The notes beneath the pieces were generated by a model that ran no database searches, was not told where the DNA came from, and was given only the letters and a program-made list of their open reading frames with translations. Both the position numbers and the translations under genes were made by a program. A DNA stretch of 64,000 nt, taken from Cricetomys ansorgei (taxonomy: Eukaryota > Chordata > Mammalia > Rodentia > Nesomyidae). Shown piece after piece: positions 29,001 to 42,500 of this stretch (the stretch's first letter is position 1; every line of letters begins with the position of its first letter). The stretch is taken from contig JAMJFZ010001796.1 in assembly GCA_026225945.1 (NCBI GenBank), positions 23,598,001 through 23,662,000 of the forward strand, read 5' to 3'.

Positions 29001-30418
29001 TTCTTTTCAGCAGCTGTTGCTATAATTCATGAATTAGCCAGTTAGCCAGGCTGAGCACTAGTGTAGCTTCCCTCCCTGGAAGCTGCTTTGTTAGCCTGGT
29101 TGCTAGATGGTATCCTCAGAGAACACCCAATTAGATTGACCTAAATTTTATGAATCACAGCTTGGTTCCCCAATGGTCCTCTTAGATCTCAACTCTTCCA
29201 TTTGTTAGCTGCCAAAAACCACGAGACTCACAGGACGCCCTGCCTGGATTCTTTGTGCAGGCTAAAAGCTGGGTTAACACTTGCTGTTTCCCAAAGGGCC
29301 AGTCCAGGTGGCTCTGTCGTTGATGGGAACTGTGACATGTCTGCTTGCTGTGTGCAGCTGGGCTGCCAACAGTCCACTGGCCATGGTAGTTGGCCGGCCC
29401 TAGCTACCAGTGACAACTGCTTGATCTTACTAAATGAGAATGGCAGCTTGTGCTCCTTGGGTGGTTTCAAGAAGCGAGGTTCAGTTACAGAGCACAGCCC
29501 GGGGCCCAGTATCAGACAGACCATCTAGGCACTGTCCACCAACTGGGCATTGCTTTACCTAAGGGTAGAAAGGCACTCTGGCCAGAAGGGCAAGGTGGGT
29601 CTGTCCCAGGAAGTGAGGTTGGATTGAGTGGCAAATGGTGGTAAGAAGGTCCATTCCCAGGGATGCCAACCAATGCCCTTCCATAGCAACACTGGGCACC
29701 TGGGGAAGGGGACAGGATGGCGGTGAGAACATGGGAAGGGGGTGACTCTCCATGTTACAGGTCCCTGCTGAAGAGATCCAGTGAGGCCCGTCAGGTCCCT
29801 GTTTGTGTCCTCAAAAATCTGGAGACAGTGAGGAAGGTGGATGCTCTGGAGCAGGCACACACCCCACATATACACAAGCATACAGATACACACACACCCC
29901 ATATACACAAGCACACAGATACACACACATACCCCACATATATATACACAGACAGATACACACACACCATATATACACATGCATACAGATACACACACAC
30001 CACATATACACATGCATACAGATACACACACACACCCCACATATACATACTTAGACACACACACACACCACATATACACACATACTCAAATACACACATA
30101 CACACATACCACATATACACATATTCATAAATACACACACACTATACACATGAACACAAATATACACACATACATACCACATATATACATACATAAATAC
30201 ACACAAATACACATGCATACAAATATACACACCACATACACACCACAAATACACTACACACACACCCCATACACACAGATCACACATATGCACAGCACAC
30301 ATACACACATATACCACATACACACACACAACCACACACAGACACCACACACACACACACACACACACACTACACACACACACACAACCACACATATACC
30401 ACAAATACACTATACACT

Positions 30419-30452
<34 letters not shown>

Positions 30453-32200
30453 ACACATACACACACACACTACACACACACACACAACCACACATACACT
30501 ACACACACACACCAGACACCACACACACACACACTACACACTTCACACACACATACACACATATACCACAAATACACTATACACTCATATACCCCACACA
30601 CACACACACCACATACACCATATACCACACACACACCACACATATACACACACACATACACACACACCCCTTTCTCTGCCAGGCTGTGAGAAGTAGCCAT
30701 GTGTTGGGTCTTCTGAGGTCCCCTCACTCCCCAGCATATTTTTAGATTTTTCTTTGTCTAACATAGCTTTGTTCTCCAGTGAGGGGAGACCCTGAGTCAG
30801 CACCACACCCCTCTGGACACCCACAGACATGCTCAGAACTAACTTGCTTCGGGGAGAGGAGGCAGGACTAGGGCCAGAGGCCAGGAGTGATGGTTAGTAA
30901 CATCAACTTGACAGGATCTAGAATACCTAGGAGACAAGCCTCCAGGCATGTCTGATGAAATGTCTAGCTTGGGTTGATGGAAATGGGAAGATCTACCCTC
31001 AATGTGGTGGCACTACTCCATGCTTTAGAGTCCTGAACTGAATAAAAAGGAGAAAAGCAATCCAAACACCAATGTCCATCTCCCTCTGCTTCCTGACTGG
31101 ACACTGGCCAGCTCACTCACGCTCCCGCATCTTGCCTCCCCCACCATATGAACTATATATTTTCACATCGTGATCCAGATTAAACTCTTTTGTTGGTTTG
31201 CTTGCTTGCCCTGGCTGTCCTGGAACTCACTATGTAGACCAGGCTGGACTCAAACTCACAGAGATTCACCTGCCTCTGCCTCCTGAGTGCTGGGATCAAA
31301 GGCGTGCACCACCACTGTCCAGCTAAACTCTTAAATTGCTTTTATTGAGTATTTTGTCACAGCAACTAGACCCTCCACTGATGCACCCTGGCTGCAGTGC
31401 TGCCTATGGGGCCGAATGTGGCCTTGGGACTGGCAAGGTGTTAGGTGGGGTCTACTGGGACTGTCCTGATTAAGCAGTTTCAGAACCAGAGGAGCCCCTG
31501 GCAGGGGAATGTGAGGAAGAAGAGAGATACTCAGAGAAGGGGGAAGAAAACAGTGGAGGCAGGTGGAAGGAACAAGAGCCTGGAGCTATTCTTGATTGTC
31601 AACTTAACTACAGCTAAAAGTAACTAAAACCCAAATGCCTGGGCATACCTGTGAGGGAATTTTTCTTAATTAAAGTGGGAAGACCGGCCAGGCGGTGGTG
31701 GCGCATGCCTTTAATCCCAGTACTCAGGAGGCGGACGCAGGAGGATCTCTGTGACTTTGAGGCCAGCATGGTCTACAGAGTGAGTTCCAGGACAGCCAGA
31801 GTTACAACAGAGAAACCCTGTCTTGAAAAAACAAAGAATAAAAAATTAAAAAAAAAAAAAAGTGGGAAGACCCACTTCTAATCTGGATCTTTAAAGTGGG
31901 AAGAGACATCTTTAATCTGGGCCACACCTTCTGCTGGCAGCTATATAAAGGACACAAAAGGAGGAAGCTTTTGCTTTTTGCCTGCTTGCTCTCGATCTTG
32001 CTAGCAAATCCATTCCTTCACTGGCGTTAGAGCCTACTTCTTCAGGATTCCAGCATATACTGAACACCAGCTGAGACATCCAGCCTTGTGGACTGAAAAA
32101 CTACTGGATTCTTGAAGCTTCCATTGGTAGACAGCCGTTGCTTGACTAGCTGGACCGCAACTAGTTTATTAGAGTGTAAGCCACTCTAATAAATCCCATG

Positions 32201-32244
<44 letters not shown>

Positions 32245-35200
32245 CATTCTATAAGTTCTGTTCCTCTAGTCTCTAGCGTCTAGCAAACCCTGACCGCAGC
32301 ACTTGTCCTGTTAGACAGGGCCCGCTGCCTCGCCATCCTCCGTGTCTGCTCCCTCTCTCCCACCTGTGAGATCTATTTTTTGCACTTTGTCAGCAGACTC
32401 AAGGCGGAGCCATTTCTCTCCAGCTCTTCACCTTAACTGTCTTCTTAAAATCCAGGCTCTGTACTTCACCCAGATTTGGACATCAGCTTGGCTCCTTCCA
32501 ACTCCCTGAGTATTTGATGTTCAAATCTCCAGGGTGACCTCTGTGGGACTCAGAACCAAGGGCCTACAGACCAGGGGCCGAAGATACGTCCTCTGGCCGC
32601 CTTTCTACCTTCCTCACATGAAACAAAAGCCCCACCTCAGGGTCCCCAAGGGTCTTTTTTTTATATCCTCTCAAGGGAGGGCTGGGCTGATTCAGATAAT
32701 GGGCTTAGACCTCATCGGAGCCCCACACAGGAAGAACAGACAGCCTGTGTTTCTCCCTGTCTTAGGTATCTAATGGTGTGATGAACACCATGACCGAACA
32801 ACTTGGGGAGGAAAGGGTTTGTTTCACTCCCACTTCAGTCACAGCCCACCATTAAAGGAGGGCAGGGCAGGAACTCAAGCAGAAACAAGAGGCAAAAGCC
32901 ATGGAGAATAATGCTTACTGGCTTGCTCTCTATGGCTCATTCAGCCTTATCCCCACCCACTGTATGCCCAGGGGTGGCACCACCCACATGGGCAGGGCTC
33001 TCCGTATCAATCACTAATTAAGAAACCGCCGGCAGGCTTGCCTACAAGCCAGCCCATGGAGGCATTTTCTCAATGGTGGTTCTCTCTCCTCAGATAACTC
33101 CAGCTTGTTCAAGCTGACAAAAACAAAACAAAAGAAAAATCCATAACCAGGACACCCCCAAATCCATAAGCTGAAGATTCAGTTCCCCACGTGACTTACT
33201 TGAAGGTGCTAATTAAGGTCAAATGAGGTCAAAGTCTGTATTTCGAATGTACCCAAAGGCCGTGTGTTGAAGCCATGGCAGCCATAATGTTCTGCCTCAC
33301 CACAGGCCCAAAGGCAACTTTGCTAACTGACCAAGAGCAGAAACCTCTGACACCATTACCTAAAACTAAGCCTTTTCCCCTTATATATGATTTATCTCAG
33401 ATATGTTGTTACAGTGAAGAACAACTGGCTAACATTGTAAGCAGAGAGAGCTGCTTCACCAGAAAACAGCTCTGCTGCCACCTTGGTAGTCTTAACCTTC
33501 CAGTGTCCGGAACAGTGAGGAAATGACTTGTTCAAACCACCTTGTGTGGTTTTCTGTTCCACAGCGGGCTAAGTTGCTTCCTGGTTTTCCATCATCTCGA
33601 AGAACTCTGCTCATCTCCAACCTCATCCTTCAGGAAGTCGCTAAATCAAAGACTTTAGTAAAGAGTAGGGATGGGGGCAAGGTGACCTGGCTAACTGAAT
33701 AACTTGCAGACGCTTTCATGCTACATGTTATGAATGTAGCATGCTTTTCATGCTGTCATAAAAAGGCCCTGCTGTCAGAAGTGTGCAGGCAAACGCTGTA
33801 AGAAGAGACTGTTTTCCACCTCACTCACAAGCAGGAAGAAGCAGATAGATAAAGGGCCTGCAGGAGTCAAGGAGCTGGCCCACTCACACATGGCTGGGGT
33901 GAGGAAGATGCAATGGGTGCATCTTCCACAAACTTTAAGATGTCTCCCCTGCAACCAGAAATCCCACACAGCAACTGCAATGCCCTCAGTACTGAGATGA
34001 GCTTGCATTCTGTTTCTACGATATAACGGATGACCTCGATATGTAACAGATCTGAGTGCAGTTGTCCATCAACAGGTACTGCCTACACTAGGGGACAGCT
34101 ACACAGTAAGCCCCACGAATCTGAGGGGAGAACAACAGATGTGGAGAGATGTGATAAATAGCTCGCTTAGTGAAAAGAAACCAGGTTCAGAACAATAGTC
34201 TATCCGCTACATAGCAAACCATCTTCCTCCCTCCTTCTTTCCTTCCTTTCCTTTCCTTCCTCCCTCCCTCTCCATCCCCTCCCTCCCTCTCTCTCTTTCT
34301 TTCTTCCACTTTGAACATGTGTCGCCAGAGGAAGCAGACACCCCAGGGATAGGGACAAAGAGATACTTTCCCTGTTTTGAGATTTTATTTTTTATCTTGT
34401 GTATGAGTATTTGCCTGATTGTATGCCTGTGCATCACATGCGTGCAGTGCCCGTGGAGGCCAGAAGAGGACACCGGATGTGCTGGGATTGGAGATACAGG
34501 TGGCTGTGAGCCTTCATGTGGGTGCATGGAATTGAACCTGGGTCCTCTGTAAGAGCAGCTACTGTTCCTAACCGCTGAGCCATCTCTCTAGCCCCAGAGA
34601 CACTTTTGTCATTTTGGGACTCTATATCAGGTTCACAAACTATTAATTCAAAAGATAACTTCAGAACATTAAGTGTATTAAGTGTCAATTTTGCTTCTTT
34701 GCTGGAGTCTTTTTTGCTTGCTTTCTACAGCAGACAAATCAAGAATGTGATGTTTTAGGGGGCAGCTGCTGGCCACCTAGAGCAAGGGGCCAAACTCTCT
34801 GCCCCTTTCCATTTAGGACTTGTTTGCAGTGTTGTTGGGGTTTTCTTGATTCAGGGGTCTGGTAGGATGACTTCATGGACACACACACACAAGCACACAC
34901 AAGCACACACAAGGACACAAACGCATATACATGCATGCATACCACATAATTAAAAAGAAACAAGTCTTAAAATTCCATACGATTCAATGGAAAATAACCT
35001 AACAATCATAATTTAAGTTTTTCGTTTGTTTGTGGTACTAGGGATCCAACCCAGTGCCTCTCACGTCCTAGGGAAGTGCTTTATCATTGGACTACAACTC
35101 AACTAATGATTTAAGCTTTTTTAGAAGTCCACTATAGAACAACATGAGGTATTTTCCTTCTAAAATAGTTTCATCCTTTTGGGGAGGGGTGGAAATAATT

Positions 35201-36555
35201 GTCTGCGCTAAAGGTATCAAAAGAGAGTGAAGAAAATCCAAGTCTGGTTTCAGTGCCTGAGCAGACCCAGACTGTGGCTGACTGCATCGCCTTCCCCAGA
35301 AGGATGAGGACCATTCCTGCCTGAGCATGCTGGACCTTGCTGACAATCCCATCGCCAGCTGCAGGCCACTCCACCTGTGTGCCTGTGTGTCTACGCTACC
35401 CAGAGATCCTCAAACGCCACTCCCTGCTCATGTTCCCAGTTCTATCTAGCTGCCCCCTAGATCAGAGAAGCCCTTGGCAGAGACAGGGTCCTGAACAGAG
35501 TGGGGAGACAGGCCACCACGGCCAAAGCAACAGCCATGCCAGGCACACCTGGCTTCTTTCTTTCTCTCCATGCCTGGTGTTGGGCATGCGTTGACAAGCA
35601 GGCTGAGGTTCTGGTGGGTGGAGAGCCCCACCCTCCCTGGACATTTCTCCTCCCTGCTCTGTAGTCTCCTTCCACTCCTTCTCCTCCACTTTCTAGAAAA
35701 GTCCTCCCCTGCACCCTCCCTGTTGAAACACCCTACATGTTTTTTTCTTTTCTTTTTTTGAAGCTCAAGGGTAATTTTATTTGAGTTCAAAAGAAAAGCT
35801 CCAGGGCCGTAAGCGGTAAGTCTCTGAAGGTGCTGAGAGAAGAAAGATGGAGAAAAGAGGGGTGAGGGGCATGGCATTTCAGTTACGTCAGCATGAGGGT
35901 TGCTACACTGTAGTCAAGGAGTCACGTGGTGAGGGAGGGGCTTTAAAGAATGAGCGAGAAAGCTCACAGCACAAAAACCAAAAACAACAAACAAACAAAC
36001 ATACGGAAACTCTGGCCAGCACCTGAAAGAGACAGAGAAGACACAGAAGGCAGACAGGACTCAGAAGGACAGTCAGACCCAGCTGAGCCTCATAGTGGCT
36101 CCGAGCCAAGGCTTCAGAGCAAGCTGGCAAACAAAGTTCAGTGAACCGCCTCCCCCACTCCCCACCACCACGGTAGCACTTGCTTTCCGAATGCAGCTTC
36201 TACTTGAAGCCGAGGGAAGCACACGATTTTGTTTTAAATACTGATTCTTCTAGGACCAAGTTAGATCCAGGCTTATCCAAGGTTTTCCTGGGGATGAACG
36301 GTCATGGGTACCTGTCACTTACGTAGATAAGGAAGCACCGCCACACACAGACTTTGAGGGTCCCAGAGGCTGACTGTCTCACTCAGTATAGACTGGAAAA
36401 GAGGTGTGAGGGGCTGGAGAGATGGCTTAGTGGTTAATAGTGCTTACTGTGAAATCATGAGGACCTGAGTTTGAATCTCTATTCCCATATAAAGACTTTA
36501 AAAACAGATCTTGCCACTGATTTGAAGAATAAAATCTGAACATCTCAGGGCCCAC

Positions 36556-36587
<32 letters not shown>

Positions 36588-39500
36588 CGAGCGCGCGTGT
36601 GCGTGTGTAATCACTGTTGAATATAGCCACTACATATCAGCTTGGCCTCACTGATTTTTAGATATACCAATCTGATCCATGGGAAATTACAAAAATATAT
36701 AAAAGAGGGTACTTTCTTTTGTTTTTTAAATTACATTTTACTGAAGGGTATGTGTGTATGCCACGCGTGTACGTGGAGGTCAGAGGATGACTCTCTGAAG
36801 TTGGTTCTCCACTTCCAGCACGTGGATCTGGGGGATGGATCAGGCTTGGTAGCCAGCGCCTTTTCCTCTGAGCCGTCTCGGCCATCAGCCTACGGTGGTT
36901 GCGACGTTCTACTATTTGGAAAACATTGCATGCCATGAATATTCTCCTACTTAAACTTTTTGAAAATCTGTACTTAACTTTCCTTTCCTTCCTTCCTTCC
37001 TTTTTCCGCCCCTCCCTTCCTTCCTTCCTTCCTTCCGACCCAGGGCCTTGTTCATGCTATGCAAGTGCTCTACCACTGAGCCCCACCCAGGAGCTCTGTC
37101 TAGTTGTACACAATCTTTCTACACAATTTCCTCATCATTGAGTATTTAGGCTTCTCCCCTCATTCTTCTAATTTCTATGGGACGAGACATCCTAATAATA
37201 AATAAATAAATGCTTGTGTACATGCCTGGTTTCTTTGCAATACAAAGTTCCAAATTGAGAACCATTTGCACTGGGGGACCATGCAAATGTATTTTTTCAG
37301 GGAGCCTTGGTACAAATATTGCCATGCCCTTATCGACTGTGTTCGATGGGCTAGGGGAGTACTTCAGTTGGCAGAGGGCTTGCCTGGCATATATGAAGCC
37401 TTGGGTCTAGCCTCCAGAAGTCTGTAAATTGGCTGGGGTGGTACAGGCCTGTAATCCCAGCATTTAAGAAGTGGGGATAGAAGGAAAAGAAATTCAAGGT
37501 CATCCTCTGTCATTCTGAAGTACAGAAGAGAGCACCTTGATGCCGCCTTAGCCTTCATTTCCTAGAGTATTAGTGAATCCGACTTTCCACTTTTTGTATT
37601 TACTTAGAGGCTATTCATAGTTCTTTTTAAAATTATGTATGTGCATATTTGGGTCTGTGTGTATGTGCACACGTGTGCAGGTACCCACAGAGGCCAGAGG
37701 CATTGGATGCACCTGGAGCTGGAGTTACAGGCAGTTGTGAGCCATCCGATATGGGTGCTGAGAACCAAACTCAGGTCCTCGGCAAGAAGAACGTACATTC
37801 TGAACCATGGAGCCATCTCTCCAGCCTCTTGTTCTTCTATGTGAACAGCTTTGGCCATTTTCCTCTGAGTGACTCGTCTTATCATTATTGACTGAACTCC
37901 ATAGCTGCTTGGAATCTGGGTCCACTAACAAGTATGAAAACAAGACGCTTTTGTCCTTATCTCACACCCTTCCTTTTGTTTAAGACAGGGTCTCTCAGTG
38001 GCCCGGAACTTCATTAGTTCAGAGCGTTTTCAGGGATCCATTATGGCCGTGCTACTATGCCTGGGCTTTTACCTGGGTGTGGGGACCTGAAGTCAGGTGT
38101 TCACACTCGGGAGGCAAGTCTGCTATCCAGCAAGCCGTCACACCAGCCCCATCATCATTTAATGCATGGAGCATTGCGAGTGCTCCCCAAATATGGCTCA
38201 GGACCAGGAGTTCACAGGACTTTCTATGCAGCGTCCTCACCGAGGTCACTGAAATAGCCTGAAATTGTAAAGCTTACGTTTCCACCCCAAGGGGAGAACC
38301 CTGGAAACATTTATGATCTGAAGGTTTGTTGTTGTTGTTTTGTTTGCCTTTTTTTTGTTTGTTTTTTTTTGAGACAGGTGTCACTCTGTAGCCCAAGTTT
38401 GCCCAGACTCGCTACGCACCCCCAATAGCTGTCTTATAACCAGGAGAAAAGCACCACCCACTGGTGAAGGCGCCCTCTCTACAACCCAGCCACCTCCCGA
38501 ACCCAGAGCCAGGCCTCGTGTGAGCTTTAGGGGGACACAAGCCATAGCAGGGCTCTCCTGGCTCCTGCCATTGCTCTGCACACATCATGAGAATTTCCAA
38601 GTTCAAGATTAAGCAGGGGCCCCTCAAAGCCCCCAGGCTTCTCCCTCTGCTCCAGTTGTATTCCTTCATGAAAATCCTTTGTTCACTTCCTTGGAAAATC
38701 TCCCAGCCTGTTCATGTGCTTCTTCCTAATCTTCTCAATGGCGTCTTAGGTAGGAGGAAGAGAGGGTGCTCCAGTGGGTGGAGCCATGACAAACCGGGCC
38801 CTGGGTCCAGTAGATTGCCATATGCCATGCAGTACTATAGGAGAGAGACACAGCAGGGACACAGGGACCCTGAAGAAGAGCCATAGGGTAGTCTGTGTAA
38901 AACACTCATCAGATTCCAAAGATCTAGTGCAATGAAAGAGAATGTAAGTCGCTGCATTAAAAACATGTAGGAATTGAACCCAGGTCTTCTGGAAGGGCAA
39001 CTTCTGGAAGGTTCTTAACTGCTGAGCTACCTCTCCAGCCCCGCTTCTGTTTCAGTTTGAGGCAGGCTCTCATGTAGCACAGGCTGGCCTCTAACTGTCT
39101 ATGTGGGTGATGATGACTTTGAACTCACAGACTTCTTGCCTCTGGCCATGATCTGTTGGGATTACCAAGAGGCGGCATGCCCAGTCCTACCCCTTTGCTG
39201 TTTGTCCCCTCATATGAGATACACAAAGGATACTCGTCTCTGGTTAGCTCCATTTGTGTTGGAAGAGGCTTATACTGCGTCTCAAAGTTTTAAATATACA
39301 AATTGATCTAAGTTTCACCTAGCAACAACAATCATCTAAAGTCTTGATGTGGCCCAGAATGTCAAAGTTTAAATATACCTCTCCTTAGTTCTGCCAGACA
39401 GGACACACAGGTGATCCCTAGGTAGTCCTTCAGAACTACTTCCTTCCCCAGATCAGAGCTTGACTCAGCTGACGCAGACGGGAGCTAGACTCTGGTTTGG

Positions 39501-42500
39501 TCACTAGCTCTTTTGGCATCATGACATGATATTGTCCTCTACAGAGTCCATACTCCAGAACTGCACAAGCAAGTTACAAAAAGATTTCTCTCTTTCTCTC
39601 TCTCTCTGACACACACATACACACACACACTTTTCTAATAAGTAAGCTTATGATTTTGTGTTGGAATGCATTCATAGTTACCTAGAGATGGATACAGCCT
39701 GTGGGCTACAATAGGCCTTTATGTGTCTTCAAAATTATATTTACTCTCTCTGTCTCTCTCTCTCTGTCTGTCTCTCTCTCTGTCTTTATCTTTGTTTATA
39801 TGTGGGCGTATGCATGCTATTGTGTGTATAGGCCTTAAAGGAAAAATTCCTTAAAGGAATTCATTTTCTCCTTCCACCATGTGGGGTCTAAAGACCAAGC
39901 TCAGGTTGGCAAGCTTGGAGGCGAGAGCCTTACTCACAAAACTATCTTGCCAGCCCCCACACCCTTTATATTTAAAGAGATAGTTTTACAATTTGCCAAG
40001 ACTGGCCTTGAACTCTTCAAGACACAACCTCATCCCATCCTGATACAGCTACCTGAATGGCTGGGCTCTTTTCCTTCTCTCTCTTTTCTTTCTTCTGGAG
40101 AGTATCTCAGATAGCCCAGGCTGACCTCAGACTCCATTCGCAGTGGAGGCTGACCTCAAACTTCATACACGATAAGGCTGACCTCAAATTTCTTGCTGTT
40201 CTTCCCCCACCTTCTGAGTGCTGGAATTATGGCAAGTACCACATCTGGGCTTTTCTGCTTTTTAAATAAACACTATGAGCAAAAGGTCTTAGGCAGTGGT
40301 TCTCAATCTGTGGGTCAAGACCTCTTTGGGGATCAAATGACCCTTTCACAGGGGTCACCCAAGACCATCTGCATATCAGATATTTATATTACAATTCCTA
40401 GCAGTAGCAAAATTACAGTTACGAAGTAGCATCAAAAATAATTTTATGGTTGGGGTCACCACAACATGAGGAACTGTATTAAAGGGTCTCAGCATTAGGA
40501 AGGTTGAGAACCACTGACTTAGGACATCAGTACAGTAGTCAAAGTTAAGGAAGGGTGGGGCCCCAGAAGCCTCAGCTGCATTGTGAGCCAGGATACAGGC
40601 AGTGGCTTCAGGAGTGTGTGAGGGTGGGAGAAGCTGGCAAGGATAGAGAGAATGGAGTTTGGAGTGCATCTTGTTGCCACCTTCTGTGTCTGTGTCCATT
40701 TCTAAACTCTCACAGCTAAGGGCAAAGGGTTCAAGTGTGGCTCAAAGATAGGCTACTCGCCTGCCACACACAAGGCTCTGGGTTCAATTCCTAAGGTGCG
40801 CACTCTACTCTCTACCACACTTGCCTGGAACTCACAAGACCAAGACTGCTGCTCAACAAAACCAAACGCTTGTTGCTTGTTTCCGTTACTGATAATTTCC
40901 CATTGATTATTTCTCCCTAGCCACCAACCACCGTGCTGCCCACTGACTCACTCTACCTCCTTGACCTCAGGGAGAGTGGCCTGGACCTTCATACAAAGGG
41001 TCTCTTGGACTCTCACCCAGCCAGAATCCACGTGGCCCCCAAATGTGGGAAGAAACACGGCTGACTGTGCCACCTGCAGAGGACTGGAGTCATTTCACAG
41101 TTACCGGTTCTGTACCGCCTAGGGCTCCGATGTCACCATAACCAAACGCAGTCACCCTAACAAAACAGCAATGCTTCTAACACTCAGCACTGGGCACTGA
41201 GCCAGAAAGTGGCTGGGAGGTTTGTGACCCATGAAATGTTTCTTTCCCTGTTAGATAGACAAGTTCAGCCCTGAACTGCTCTGGTGAGCCAGCTGGGTAA
41301 CTCAGCCCCTCTGGGGACCCCTCAGACTCCCTGCACCTCCTCCCCAGGCTCTTGTGTTACCTCCTGAAGTTTGATCTCCTCAGGCTGGAGGATGTCCAGC
41401 ACACCACTGCTCTGGATCTCAGGAAGGTCTTGCCAGAGGTTGAACCTGGAGTGGGGGTTGCTGAGCAGGCAGATCTGAGGCAGAGCTCTCCGCTCAGGTG
41501 GGCTGGGCAGCTCCTCCTCTTCCTCTTCCTCTTCCTCCTCTGGGGTGTCTTCCCCAGCCTGGGATCCATGCGAGTTGCTTTGTATTTCTGCATCCTGTTG
41601 CCTCCGGGTTTCAATTTCTTGGAGAGTTGATTTGTCTCTGTACTCTTGATACAGGAGCCCTGAAATCAAAGCATTGCAACAAAGACAAGAACAGGATGTC
41701 AGAAGAAGGTCCTCGTGAAGCCCCACGCACACACAGAGAAAGCCAGCACGTCCTTGGCCTTAGCAGGAGGCTCTAGCCCTGCGGAAGAGACCACCCGTTG
41801 CCTTTATTTCTGGGGAAGATCAGCATGTGCAAGTTTGTTCTGACAAGTAAAGAAATCCCTGAATAGATTCAAAATTGCTTTCCCCCACACACTAGGAAAC
41901 AAAAACAAAAAAACAAGAATACAAACCCTGATATATTAATTGGTTTACATACACAATTGACAGAAATGTCTCAATTATGTTTCAATATCCCAGCAGGGTC
42001 CTTTCCCCAACTTAAAGATCTCAATATTAAACCTTAAGTCCATACATCCCTGGACTGGGAGCCGTCGCGAACTTTCATGTTGAATCCGTGTCTCATCAAC
42101 TGTGAGTCCAAAGGGAAAGGTTTCTGCCACTCACACTTGATGGAGTCGTCCCTAACCAATCACATTTAAAAACAAATGTGACCCAAGTCTCACAGGGAGA
42201 CTAGGGGTGCGGCTGAACTAGTGTAAACACAGCGCCTAGCAGAAAAGAAAAGAAATAGACATTCTGGCTGCAGAGGCAGCAACACCTGCTGACAGGCTGG
42301 GAGGAGGGGGTTACCCCGAAGGTCTTGTAAATCAGGTAGAACTCTGCCCTGAGGCCTGTGCAGACCCCAAATAGGCATGCTCATGTGTCTGCATGCATGG
42401 CAGAGAGGACTGGGCCCAGGGCAGCCCCCAGGACCAGGGCATCAATTAAGTGGGGGCAGGGCAGAGCCAAGAAGCTAACTCATGGCATGGTTACAAGGTA

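Larger units (their letters stand above)
31583..32290 (+). mobile_element. Rodent LTR-like repeat carrying a B1 and a (TG)n tract
   Basis: Begins 'ttgattgtcaacttaactacag' and contains a TATA-type 'cagctatataaaggacac' (31941-31958), then 'ggattccagcatatactga' and 'actctaataaatccc' just before a TG repeat. It looks like a TATA-to-poly(A) LTR plan. The exact family is not known to me. Confidence 0.5.
25679..41360 (-). other. NGEF: NGEF large intron (15.7 kb), repeat-rich
   Basis: Lies between the exon for the acidic linker and the first DH exon. It is packed with SINEs, MaLR-type LTRs, one URR1 DNA transposon, a CA-rich array and a probable processed retrocopy tail, each listed separately. No additional NGEF exon was found. 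Confidence 0.7.

Noticed and set aside
29841..30689. A 282-residue His/Thr/Tyr-rich open frame
   Set aside because: Produced by the CA-rich array, which lacks stops in several frames on both strands.
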